Shown: positions 33,767-44,841 of the stretch, piece after piece
Layout: every line of letters starts with the position of its first letter
How positions within the stretch are numbered: the first letter of the stretch is position 1
NCBI GenBank assembly: GCA_022036555.1
Contig: CM039119.1
Location: 27,183,694-27,247,693 of the forward strand
Direction: 5' to 3'
DNA length: 64,000 nt
DNA from: Microstegium vimineum
Taxonomy: Eukaryota > Streptophyta > Magnoliopsida > Poales > Poaceae
Notes under the pieces: generated by a model
Told to the model about the DNA's origin: nothing
Seen by the model: the letters and a program-made list of their open reading frames with translations, nothing else
Database searches by the model: none
Translations under genes and position numbers: made by a program

Positions 33767-34981
33767 TGTTGACACTTCTTAGCGTCACACCACAAATAGA
33801 GATAAATGCCTATCCTCGGTACGGCGCCAAAAATGCTTATGGGTATTTCTTATGACTATTGGATAAATCCGCAAGCGCACAGATTATACCGTTGTAGCAC
33901 TTCACCTAAGAGTATTCCAAGGTATTGTAATTTATTTTATCCCAAGGGAAAGTTGAGCTAGAAATGATAATTAGAGAGAGATCCTAGAGAGTACCTCAAC
34001 TTAGTATCGACTAGTATAGGGGGCTAAATGATAAATGTGATAGGAAGGGGATTGATGAATGAAAGAGCCTAGGTAAATGATACTTAGAACGGACTAGATA
34101 GATTAGCTAGGTGGGAGGACAACGAGAGAGTAGAAGGGACTCCTAAGCAATTCACTCTACTTTAATATACTTAGCTAATTAACTAGACTAAACACTATAG
34201 TTTGCCTCCTCAATACAAGTATGCTAGGTGAGGAGATAGATCAGTAGGAGGACAAAACTCCTACCGGACCGCGCCCTCCTGTTGTCTTGAAGCCCTACCT
34301 TTTAATAACTTATCTGACACGCGTGGTGGAATACTAAGGCTAGATAGAGTTGCCACCTTCTACTAGCATCCACGAACAATCCACGCAATAAGCGGTAATC
34401 AAGGATAAGCCAATATATAAGCACCACGCCTACACACAACTTATTACTTTGACTACGATCAATAATCAAAGCACCCTATGACAGGCAATGAACGCATACA
34501 GGAAAGGTCACAAGGATCACAGACAATAAATGTAAAGGCTATTAAAGAGCAAAAGCATATAACAATACTATATCTAGTATAGTAATGCTCAAAGTAAATA
34601 CTAAGTAAAGTAAAGGGAAAGGATAATATATTGATAAAGATGAAGTCTTATAAAGAAGAAAAGATATAAGAGCTATACCAGACTTCCTAGAAGATAACTC
34701 CAGAAATCCCGAGCAAGCTCGACTCAACTCTAACTCCCACTCTAGACTAACTACTAGAACAATCTAAGGAATAGAGCTTGTAGGCTTCTTCACCATGTAT
34801 GAATAGGGGGGTATGAGCCTCTATTTATAGTAAAGGAGTGGAGTAGGGGCTACTCACCACATCAGCAATCCAGAGCCTCCCATCCTCCACCATTGGATCA
34901 AACCACCTTTGCAACCGTCATTAGATGAATGATGGTGATCCAACACGTGGGGAAGGAGTATGGCGGTTGGGAGGAGCCAAC
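33767..34981 (-). mobile_element. 3' LTR of element W (W3), truncated by G3
   Basis: It matches 49,567-50,785 of the W 5' LTR, including TATAAATA (34,829-34,822) and the 72-bp terminal extension with a second PBS-like sequence (33,767-33,838). The first 562 bp of the LTR (homologous to 50,786-51,347) are missing because G3 is inserted at GAGCCAAC. It lies in the same orientation as W4 and the W genes, so it is best read as W's 3' LTR. Confidence 0.75.
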
Positions 34982-36155
34982 AGTTGACACCGTTTTTCGA
35001 CACGTGTCAAGTGGGCTGAGGCTTGACTGGTCAATGGCCGTTCTCCATCGGCATCGGGAAAATTCTGAGCCGATGTTGCCGATAAGACTGCTGCAGAGGA
35101 CCAAGTGCGTTGCCGATGGAGGCTAGATGATCTTTGCCAACAAGGTTAATTGGTGAAGTCTTGCTGAAGTTGGTTGCCAATGAAGTCATTGCCGATTCCC
35201 GGTGAAGAGTCATTGCCGATGGCTGATGAAGAGTCATTGCCGATTGCCGATGAGATCATTGCCGATTACCGATGAGGAATTATTGCCGATTGCCGATGAA
35301 GGGTGGTTGCCGATTGCCGATAGGGGATGATTGGTGGAGACACTTACCCGCATGAGGTCGCTAATCGGAAATGTTGCCGATTGCCGATCGGGAAAGTATT
35401 GCCGATGCTGATGGGCGTAACTTAGCGCTTGGTGGCAGCAGAAGGCTACCGGTGGTCAAAAGAAGGAAGGCGCGAATTAAAGGGATCTGTCGATGGAAAG
35501 CTTCCATCGAGGAAAAGTATAAGGAAACTGGTGTTTTGTGCCAGTATTATTATAGTAGTTTGAGTCCGACTCTTGCATGAATCGTTTATTTTCCTTTAAA
35601 ATAGATGTGTTTGTTTAGGAAATAAATATTGTTATCCGGCTCCTACGCGAGTCAGTTTCCTTTAAAGTAGGAGTTTGTTTTAGGAAGGATATGTGTCGTG
35701 TCTTTGTACAACTCTCCATGCGGGAGTATAAATATGTGTCCGAGGGCTATGGAATAAAAATCAATCCAATTCAAACCAAACCAATTTTATCTTATTCTAC
35801 CTTTTATCGCAATTTACTCTTTTACTGCATTAGCTGTAGTTTTTTCAACGAGTTCTTCAAGCTTTCGACGGGCTGCATCACTCTGATCTCCGTCAAATCC
35901 TTGTTAGTTCCGCGTGGGAGTACTCCTGAGCTTTGGCAATCCGGGCGCATCGTTGTTTGCCTCGTTCAGCTCTGCTCTAGTTATCCTTGATCAATCTGAG
36001 CCTTGACGTCCGGGCGCATCGCTGTCGTCTCGTTCAGTTTGTTCTAGTTATCATCCTTGTCGATTGATTGGTCAAATCGACTGGCACGCCTCCGGAATAC
36101 CGAGCTTTGGGTAATAGCCCGAGGTGTTCGCAATCTGACGCTTTTTGTGTCAACA
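34982..36155 (+). mobile_element. 5' LTR of copy G3 (1,174 bp)
   Basis: It begins AGTTGACACC (first base mutated from TGTTGACACC) and ends GTGTCAACA. It has TATAAATA at 35,727-35,734 and an AATAAA-like signal soon after. GCCGAT/ATCGGC occurs 16 times between 35,046 and 35,406. Compared with the 129-bp remnant of the 3' LTR at 44,123, the shared part differs by two C-to-T changes plus the first base. Confidence 0.9.
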
Positions 36156-36206
36156 CCTCTTTTGGCACGCTCGGTGGGACCCGATTGTATAAATTTTATA
36201 TCTATC
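36156..36206 (+). other. PBS and leader of copy G3
   Basis: Directly after the LTR comes CCTCTTTTGGCACGCTCGG, the position of the primer-binding site in Tat-type elements (TTTTGGCACG type). The gag ATG follows at 36,207. I could not assign the tRNA. Confidence 0.55.
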
Positions 36207-39200
36207 ATGGCTAATCCAAGGAGTGCTATTAAAGTCTCTACAGCGGATCTGACAGGTCATCAAAAACAGGCTCTGGAGCAGGCAATGGAGGAGTACAAGC
36301 GTTTATATCTTAGATCCTTCAGCCTAAACGGGATCGGCGAAGCAGTACAGAAGCAAGATCCACCGTCACCACAACAGTCTATTTTCTACGCCGATCCTGG
36401 TAAAGTACAAGAAACAGTTAATTATGCATTGAATAATACATTAGTTAGCCAATCCAATGTGCTGTCCGACACCGTATGCAATGCTGTCAAGCAAGCTTTC
36501 AAGGGACAAGCACCGTATTATGTTGGTCCAGAGTATCGTCAGCTCGGATTGGCATCTGTTACGACTTCATCAGCGGTTCCAAAGGTGTTTACACCAATCA
36601 TGAGCCGATCTGCCGATGAGATCGCGCCACCAAGATTAAGTCCAACAAGCACTACTCAGGTGAATACAAGTCTGGTGGCTTCAACAATGTCTGGACCTGT
36701 GATCCAGAATCAGCCAATGTCAGCCAACTGCTGGGGATACGGTATGTCTCCAAGTCTACCTGCTGATTCCAGATTGGTCCAAGATGACCATGCAGGGTGG
36801 AAGGTTCCTGTGGCATCGGCGACATCTGTACAGCCAATGATGCGTTATGGTACATCTTCTCCAACGGTGCAGTTCCCGACAGGGAATCCGCAAACAGCAA
36901 TACCCAGAGTGCCGTGCGCCCAACCATCGGCGAGTCGCTTGCCGATACAACAAAGCCCAGCTGCTGCCAGTCAGCCCATGGTGGCAATGAATCACCCAGC
37001 GCCACAAGAACAAGCCTCAGCTGGCTATCCGTCACCGGTAGCTGCTTGGTCGGTGCAGCAAGGTGTGCCGATTGCCAATCAACCTGTATCGGCAATCACT
37101 GCTCAAGTTGTGGTACCCGTGAGTCCAAGCAACCATTCAAGGGTACAACAAGAACAAGCGTCAGCCGGTTATCAGCTATCGGCAAATGCTTGGCCGGTGC
37201 GACAAGACGTGCCAACAATTAATCAGCCTATATCGGTAAATTCTTGGCTGATGCAACAAGGTATGTCGAGTGTCAGTCAGCCCGCATCGGCCGTAGCTGC
37301 TTAGCCCTTGGTACCTACAAATCAAAGCTATCATCCAAGAGTACAAGGGTTGCAAGAGTCAGTTGGCTGTCAGCCATCGGCAAATCTTTGGTCGATGCAA
37401 CAACACATGCCGAGTGTCGATCAGTTTGCATTGGCAATAGCTGCTCAGCCTATGACACCCGCAAGTCGAGGCTATCATCCGAGTGTACAAGGGCTGCGGG
37501 AGTCAGCTAGTTATCAGCCATCGGTAAGTCATGAGCCGATGATGCCTAATGCAGGTTGGATCGGTCAATTGCCGGTTCAGAGGCAATATGTGCAGCCTGA
37601 ACACCAAGTGGCAGAAGTTCCACAGCGTCGCCCAGCGAATCTTCCGAGCGAAGTATCGGTACATCAACCGATAGGTACTACATTGCAATACTCACAAGAA
37701 AGAGCGTACAATGAGGTATCGGTACAACAACCGATGAATGCGATAAATATAACGCCACAGCACAAGCTAGCAACGGTGCAAAATTACTCATCGGCACTAT
37801 AGCCGATGCATGGTGTTATCATGACTGGTGCTGTGCACGCGCCAATCATCCCAAGTGCTTGGACGTCAAGATCTGGAGAGATAGATCAGCATACTCAACC
37901 GGCAGGCATCCAGAATTGCTCATCGGTTAATCAGCCGATGCACAATATTCAGCAAAGTGGTGTTACTGATGTATCGGTTGCCCCGATTTGCCCGCCACAG
38001 GGATATGAAGTACATCAACCAGTGGACATCCAGAGGGGCCCATCGGTCAATCAACCGATACACAATATTCAACAGGTTGGAGCTATTAATGAGCCGATCA
38101 CTCCGGCCTACTTAATGCAAAAATTTGAAGGGATGCATCCATCTGCTCAGCTAGAGAGCGAATCTACGCATCAGCAAAGTCCAGACACAAAGGTGTTTTC
38201 GACCGAGAAGATAGAACATTCAGAGCTGAACGGAGAGCCAAGCCTTGATGCTGCCGAATTGGAGAAATTCGCCTTTGATATCATCAAAGCCGATCAGGAT
38301 GTTGAATCATTTGAGCCCAGGGAGATTTGGGGCGCAAAGGTGCTCTTCGTTGGACAAGGAGGCTCTAAATCAGATGACGAGATGAATGTCGGCTCTGTTG
38401 GATGGGTAAACGATGGGGAGTCGGTGCCTTGTGTGCTCGACCAGGAAAGGACTGGAAAGTTCACCTTCGATGTCACGAAGGCTGATGGGATATTTGACTT
38501 ATTGCTTCGGGAAGGGCGAATTAAGCTAGCCCCTAATCAGGTAATTCCATCGGCCGAGGAACTCAGGGAGACCAGGTACTGCAAGTGGCACAATACAACT
38601 TCTCACAGTACCGACGACTGCGAAGTGTTCAGGCAGCAGTTGCAGTCAGAAATTAACTCTGGACGGATCCAATTTGAAAGTCCTAAAGTCCAAAAACCAA
38701 TGGAAATTGATCAGCGCCCGTTTCCAAATAATATGGTGGAAGCCGGTGGAAGGACTAAGGTGCTGACATCGGACGCTGCTAGAAAGAGTGCATCGGTAGA
38801 TCCTGATCATCAAGTGGCTGAGCGTGATGTCAGAAAGTTTGCCGATGACAGGAAAGGCAAGAGAATTGCCGATAAAGGTGCTTGTGTCAGCAGGGCTCCT
38901 GGTATTGTAATCACGCACAAGCTACCAAGGCTGAACTATCGGCAATCACGAGATGAACGATATCGGCAGGAAGAAAAAGAACATCGGGAGTGGCTTCGTC
39001 GGAAAAATCATTGGAGATGTCCCTTCTTCATTCACTGTTGGGAAGAAGGCATTAAGCTACCCACTGCCGATGACTGTCCTGAATGCAACGGGTATCACAC
39101 TGCCGATCAGTCAGGTAAGCCTTGTTTGGATGATCGGGCATCTAGGTGCGCCAAGCCGCTCAGAGAGAGGAGATCGGTACGTGACCAACTGGGGGGCAAG

Positions 39201-39614
39201 CTTAATGCCCATAGCAGGCTTGGCGGGCAGATTGAGCAAGGGGAGAGCAAGGAGCAGACCAAGACAAAAACACCAGATGAAGAAGTGCTCTCCAGAAATT
39301 CAAACATCGGAAGAAATACCGATGTAAGTAATGAAAGGCAGCACCAGCCTGTCTGGAAAACTAAACTCCCTCAGTGGTGCCCTAAGGGTTTAACAAAGAC
39401 CCAGAAAAGAAGAATTTAGCGCCAACGCCGCAATGACCTGTACGATGATGCAGAACTCTCAAGGGAGAAGCAGTGGAGGCCAAAACGCAAGGATGGTCTA
39501 ATCGAGGTCAATCTTGGATCTGTTGGCTTGAAGGCCGTACTCGGCAAATTGGCGATTTCAATACTTGGGGGTACTTGCCGATGGTTTGTGTATGGGGTTC
39601 CGTACTGCCGATAA
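36207..39614 (+). pseudogene. Gag of family G (copy G3), three in-frame TAG codons
   Basis: The start ATG gives MANPRSAIKVSTADLTGHQ. The N-terminal helical part (about 150 aa) is followed by a Gln/Pro/Ser-rich region with tandem repeats of about 48 aa. A zinc-knuckle-like CKWHNTTSHSTDDC comes next, and C-terminally CPFFIHCWEEG ... DDCPECNGYH and a basic CPKGLTKTQKRR segment. One frame runs 1,136 codons to TAA at 39,612, broken only by TAG at 37,302, 37,800 and 39,417. The third aligns with CAG in copy G2. Gag would form virus-like particles and package element RNA. No protease, RT or integrase follows, so the element needs another element's enzymes. Confidence 0.85.
37045..37530 (+). repeat. 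Tandem 144-bp coding repeats in gag
   Basis: About three full and one partial unit of 48 residues follow the pattern W-x-x-Q-Q-x-x-P/S-x-x-x-Q-P ... A-Q-P ... H-x-R/S-V-Q-x-L-x-E-S/A. They begin near 37,045, 37,243 and 37,387. The region is Gln/Ser/Pro-rich and probably disordered. Confidence 0.6.
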
Positions 39615-40172
39615 ATTCGTTAGCTACCAGAAGATGGTTGTAGGAATGATTCTGCTGCGCTTGCGTATGATGACTAAGTGCGTGGTGCGTGCGTTCTGGG
39701 AGTTACTCGCGCTTTTGGTAGGCCTATCGGCATTGTCCTAATTCTGATCTGATGGAAGTATGAAGCCTCGTTGCCGATTATTGTTACGGTCGGGTTAAAT
39801 ACCAGGGTCTGTTAATAAGTTGGGATTACTCAGGATTTTAGCCGACTTGATGAGTTATGGTATCGGTAATGATTGCCGATGACAGGTGTGAACGAGTTTG
39901 CCGATGGTACTCTTGTATGGAGGTTGATTTTACCGATCAGGATTGAATTCTAGGCCTGGGAGTGGTTTCCTAATCAAGTTCTTATCGAATAAGACAGTCT
40001 ACCTCCAGCAAAGCATACATTCTAGAAACTCTCCAAGGAGTTGACATATGACGTGCTCGTTTGGATGCCGATGAAAAGAAATTATAATCCATCGGTAAAA
40101 ACGTGTAAACATTATATTACAAGGCCTAGAGTTAAGTATCAGAATTACATCGTTGCTGATACGACAAATGGA
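39615..40172. other. Convergent spacer between gag and the antisense gene, copy G3
   Basis: No gene is visible. It aligns with 5,887-6,444 of copy G2 and contains several GCCGAT/ATCGGC motifs. Confidence 0.6.
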
Positions 40173-43100
40173 TTACAGAAAGGAATGAATGGTTGATATT
40201 GCACGTAGGCGAATCTGTTCTATTTCGTCCATCTCCTTGGCGTCGGCATCGGCAGAGCCCTCGACCGGCTTGATTTTCTTCTTCCATAAGATGGCTTGCC
40301 GGGCGTTCTGGTCCCTCTCTTGCTGCAGAACCCTGATGGCATCGGATAATTGGGTTCTCTGCTGGTTGGCTGCGGTCAGGTCCTCTTCAACCTTTTGTAA
40401 TTCGGCCAACAGCTCTTCTTTTTTGGCCGATAGCCGAGTGATTTATTGATCGAGGCCGTTGATGGAGGCTTCTGCTTGGCCGATGCCTTTGTGCTTTTCA
40501 TCGGCAATATTCTTGAACCTAAGCTTCTCTTCCTCGCCCTTGGATTGGGCAGCCCTATCGGCAATCCGACGGGAAAGCCGCTGGTATTGAATTTGCTTGA
40601 TGTCGAGGAAGGTTGCCTAGAGAAGGATTTCTGCCATATCGGCAGGGAGATAGCTTTGGATGTCTTTGAGAGCAGTCCTTGACGCCGATGAATCCTGAAC
40701 AAGTTGGGAGGTGTCTTATAGCAGCAAGGAAAGCAGTGCCTCGAGCTTGGTCTTGATCTCTGCCGACAGAGCTGGGACAGAACTCTCTTCCTCCTCATCG
40801 TCATCGGGTATGTCGACTGAGAAAGAAAACAGGTTGTCTGCTTGGAGGGGGCCTTGGCGTCTATCTTCATCCTGTGGGTTGAGGCTGAAGGAGAAAAGAC
40901 TATCTAGGGAATCTTGGGCCTGAAAACAGAAGGGTTATAGTATGCCGATCGAAGGATTATACTAGAATTTTCAAGTAATTAACTTACCATCTTGAAGCGG
41001 ATTTCTTGCCCAGGACTTGGCATTCTGGATGGCCCAGCCTCGTCTTGGATATCGGCAGCGGTTGCCGATGAATGAGCTTCTGCCAGAAGAGCAGTTGACG
41101 CCGTTGGTGATGTTGTCGCTGGCGTTGCTTCTGGCGTGATACTTGGTTGTGGCAGTGATGCTGCTCTGTCATCGGGATTTTCGGTTGGTACCGATGCCGA
41201 TGTTACCGTTGCCGCTACGACGGGCGAAGCTGTCCCATCAGCAACTTCGACTGACGGCACCGATGCTGATGTTGCTTCAGCTGCTGCAGTGGGTGCAGTT
41301 GCCTCATCAAGGATATCGGCTGATGGCACTGATGCCGATGCCGCCTCCGCCGCCGTAATGGGTGTTTCTTCATCGAGGACCTCGGCTGATGGTGCCGATG
41401 CTGATGTTACTTCTGCTGCCATTGCGGGTGTTTCTTCATTGGGGGCTTCGGCTGATGATGCCAACGCCGATACCGCCTCCGCCTCTGCAGCGGATGGAAC
41501 TGCCTCCTGACCAAGGACGTCGTCCATCGGCTGATCTGGGATAGGGGCCGATGGAATTTCTACCGATGACGCGCCGACAGTTGGTGGTGCGACTTGTGCC
41601 GATGACGAAGATGGGCTAGCCAGCCTCAAACGCCTCCTCTTCCTTGGCGCTGGGCAGCAGAAGAAGATCCAGCCGTTTCGACGAGGACTGGGGGGGCATC
41701 GGCAGCTGAACTTGGAGGTGCTTGTTTGCTTGGAGCAGTTGCCGATGACCTCATAGCCTGAAAATATTCGATGCAAGTTATACAAAGTAAATGTTGCCGA
41801 TTAAACAGTATATAATCGGTATGAGTGAAGATGAGTTTACTGCAAACACCCGCGTCAGGGCAGCAGCAGCGGCCGATGTAGCCTTGCCTTTTGCAGGTGT
41901 CGGTGTGGGTACCTGTCGAGGAATGAAGGCAGCTAATGAGGGAGCTTTGTCGCCGATGAGTGATACGGGACTCATCATTCGAAGCTTGAAGGGCTTGCCA
42001 CTCTTACTCATCGGAGGAATCGGGTCATCAGCCTGTCAAACACAAGAAGGTTAAATACCGATGGTGAAGGCAAAAGTAAGGAATGCATTGGAATGAGGAC
42101 TTACTGCGTCGTCAGGGATGATGTGATCGGCATCGATCATGTGCCGATAGTAGTGCGACGATTTGGCAAACAGTTGGCATCTCCATTCTTGCCACCAAGA
42201 CTTGTACTCATTTGTAATAAAGGAGGTTGGTGACCAGGAGGACAAGTCAAGATCTGATACATCGGCATCGGCAGGAAGGTTGACAACCTTGTTCCAGTCC
42301 ATAGCACTGGAAAATGTCTGCTTGGGCTTCACTACCTTTGAATAGCAAAGCTTGATCGGCAGTTGACCAAACGCCAGCTGTCTTGCCGCTACCGATGGGT
42401 AGTAGAACTCAAACGATTGGGGGCGTTCTTTCCCGATCCAAAGATGTTCACTAGAATAGCTCGGGGGGTGATGCTGGCCTTCATAATTATCTGATTTTCA
42501 GGCACGTTCCCATCGGTAAGATTGAACAGCAGTGGGAACCGGTTTTCTTCATCGGCATATGGCCACCAGAGCCGTTCTGTGGCAGGAATTCCATTATAGA
42601 ACTTCTGGAAGAATAGACCGACTGTTCCGCATCGGCATCGGTCCCGGGCAACACTATAATGGTCTCTCCAAAGTTGAGTGGAGGGCGAGTTGCCGATTCG
42701 TCGTCCTTGCACTGATGATCTTCCGGTATATCTCTCGGGAACCATTGGGCAAACAGGTCGAATTGAAGTGCTTTATGCATCTGAGAGTTCAGCCACATGT
42801 TGATGAACCACCAGGGCCCTCCAAGGTTGCCGATGTGCTCGCCTAATAGTAATTTCTGGGATACTTGATGGAGGAGGCGATATACCGATCCTAGAAGATA
42901 TCTGCCCAGGGGGAGTTTTGTCCCATCGGCAAGCAGCTCGGCTGCTGGAAGATACATGGTAGTTGGCCCGACTGCCCTGCCGCAGAAAATGAACTTGTCT
43001 AGCCACATATTCCGGAAGGTGGCATGCTCCCTTTGATTTACCGATCCTGTCTTCTGGTATTCCTGAATATAACCTGTCTAGCCGCCGATGTTCCGGGTGT

Positions 43101-43703
43101 TTACCTTATGCTCGGCTTTCCTGTTGAACAAGGTGAAGGTATCGGCAGATGATACGTCCAGACCAGTCAACATGTGGACATCGGCGAGAGTGGGGGTGGC
43201 TGGTCCATGTCGGAATAAGAAGGCGTTCATGGTGTCCGACCAGAAATAGGAGGCGGCTATTAGCATGTTCTCGTTTCTCTCTATATCGGCAATGGAAAGC
43301 CGGATGCATTGGTCCAGATTGCGTTCTTGCCAATAGATTTGCTACGCCCTAGCAACTCTGACGTACCAGTTTTTCCACCCCTTAGTGGGCTTGGGCCACG
43401 ATCGGAAAGCATCCTTCCACAGTCCTAAACCGAAGCATTCAGATCTGAAGGGGATTCGGTTGGTTTCTGCGTTGATTATGTGGCTGGGATCCGGATTGCC
43501 CATGGGGCCTAAACAGCTAAAGGTGGAACCAGTAAGTGGGATCACTACTTTGTTGTACAGTTCCTAGGGTTCGAAGGAAAGAAGAGGAAAAGATCAGAAA
43601 AGGAACGGGGATAAATCCAGATTTGTGCAAGAAAAGTACCAGCAGAAAGTTGGATTGGGAAGAGAATAGGTCGCACCTTGGGGTTGTCAACTTGGATTGC
43701 CAT
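40173..43703 (-). pseudogene. Antisense PMD gene of copy G3
   Basis: It has the same exon plan as copy G2: exons 43,703-43,677 (ATG GCA ATC ...), 43,563-42,105, 42,032-41,850, 41,757-40,988 and 40,919-40,173. Introns are 113, 72, 92 and 68 bp against 112, 72, 92 and 68 in G2. Here the start codon is intact but the body is dead. TAG at 43,344-43,342 and another near 43,080 interrupt the PMD. Two single-base losses lie near 42,420 and 42,620, an extra C lies in exon 4 near 41,693, and TAG and TAA lie in exon 5. Exon 4 is longer (770 against 633 bp) because of extra repeat units. Confidence 0.85.
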
Positions 43704-43857
43704 CGGAATTGAGGGAGTGCTTGCAGTTCATCTCGGATTGCGGAAGAATACTGTTGCTCGAGTTTGTGTTCTTCGGGGCGGCTAGAGGTTGAAGACGAAG
43801 GCAAGGAGGTGAAAGTGAAAGTGGACTCAGGGTGAAAAGTGGTGTGAACCCCGGTAA

Positions 43858-43865
43858 CTTTTATA
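43858..43865 (-). promoter_or_regulatory. TATA box of the antisense PMD gene, copy G3
   Basis: TATAAAAG on the minus strand is 155 bp upstream of the ATG at 43,703. Its position and sequence are the same as in copies G1 and G2. Confidence 0.6.
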
Positions 43866-44122
43866 AGCCTACTCAGGGGCATTTTGGGGTTCTGTTTCAC
43901 ACTGTGCAAGAATGTGGAGAGGCCTGCGGTAGATACACACGGTGATCGAGGTGGTCTACAACTATTTGTGCTACAATCGAGGGATTTTATTATTAAATTG
44001 CAGTTCCACACGTGGGGATCGAGGAAACCGTACATCTATCTCGGAGGTAATGGCTACAGCAACGGCTACAGTGGAGAGAATTTCGGCACGTAAAGTTATA
44101 CGCTCCGAAACTGGGGGGCATG

Positions 44123-44251
44123 TGTTGACACCGTTTTTCGACACGTGTCAAGTGGGCTGAGGTTTGACTGGTCAATGGTCGTTCTCCATCGGCATCGGGA
44201 AAATTCTGAGCCGATGTTGCCGATAAGACTGCTGCAGAGGACCAAGTGCGT
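44123..44251 (+). mobile_element. Truncated 3' LTR of copy G3
   Basis: The first 129 bp of the G LTR follow a CTGGGGGGCATG polypurine tract. Identity with the 5' LTR stops after CAAGTGCGT, and the next base belongs to the interior of element W. This marks a deletion breakpoint. Confidence 0.85.
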
Positions 44252-44841
44252 GTATGTGATCTTGATCTTGGGAGCATGATAAGTCTCTCAACAAGGGTCA
44301 CAAAACTTGACCAAACTCAACACAAAGTAAGCAGCTTATGTAGAAAGCTCATATCATGAAAGATCATATTGGCTTTGGTAGGACTTATCACTATTGAGGA
44401 ACAACAAAGTGTTTTGTCATTTTAAGAAATAAAACTCTGATAGTCATTCTTGCTTAGAACAAAATCATAGCAGCTCTTATCTTGTCATATCATGTCTCAC
44501 AACAACTTAGACTTAGTTACAACATTTGCAACCCACAAAAGTTTGAGGTTCATGATGAATTCTTTTTAAGCCAAGTAATCCATACTTAGAGAAATATCAA
44601 GTTATAAACTAAGTACTAGAGAGACGTTTAGCAGAGCAACTATACATCATTTCCATAGGAGATATAGATTTTTCATAAAGCATGTGAGAGTGGAGTAGAG
44701 AAAGTATTTTTATTATTTTCATCATATGCAGATTTTTTTTAGATGCAAAGCAAAGATAAGCAGGAAATGCATAAATATAAATGCTGAAATTAAAAACTTA
44801 CCTTAGTGGGGGAGGGAACCTCCCCCAAGCTTGTTCTTTGC
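44252..44841. other. Non-coding interior of element W downstream of ORF1
   Basis: AT-rich, without a supported gene. It is the 3' flank of the minus-strand ORF1-like gene. Confidence 0.5.

Noticed and set aside
35046..35406. GCCGAT array as a CRISPR-like or centromeric satellite
   Set aside because: Spacing is irregular and the unit is a hexamer dispersed through an LTR element; there are no repeat-spacer units.
40189..40449. Plus-strand frames opposite exon 5 of the PMD gene, also at 6,461-6,892
   Set aside because: They are reverse-strand shadows; splice sites and frame conservation support only the minus strand.
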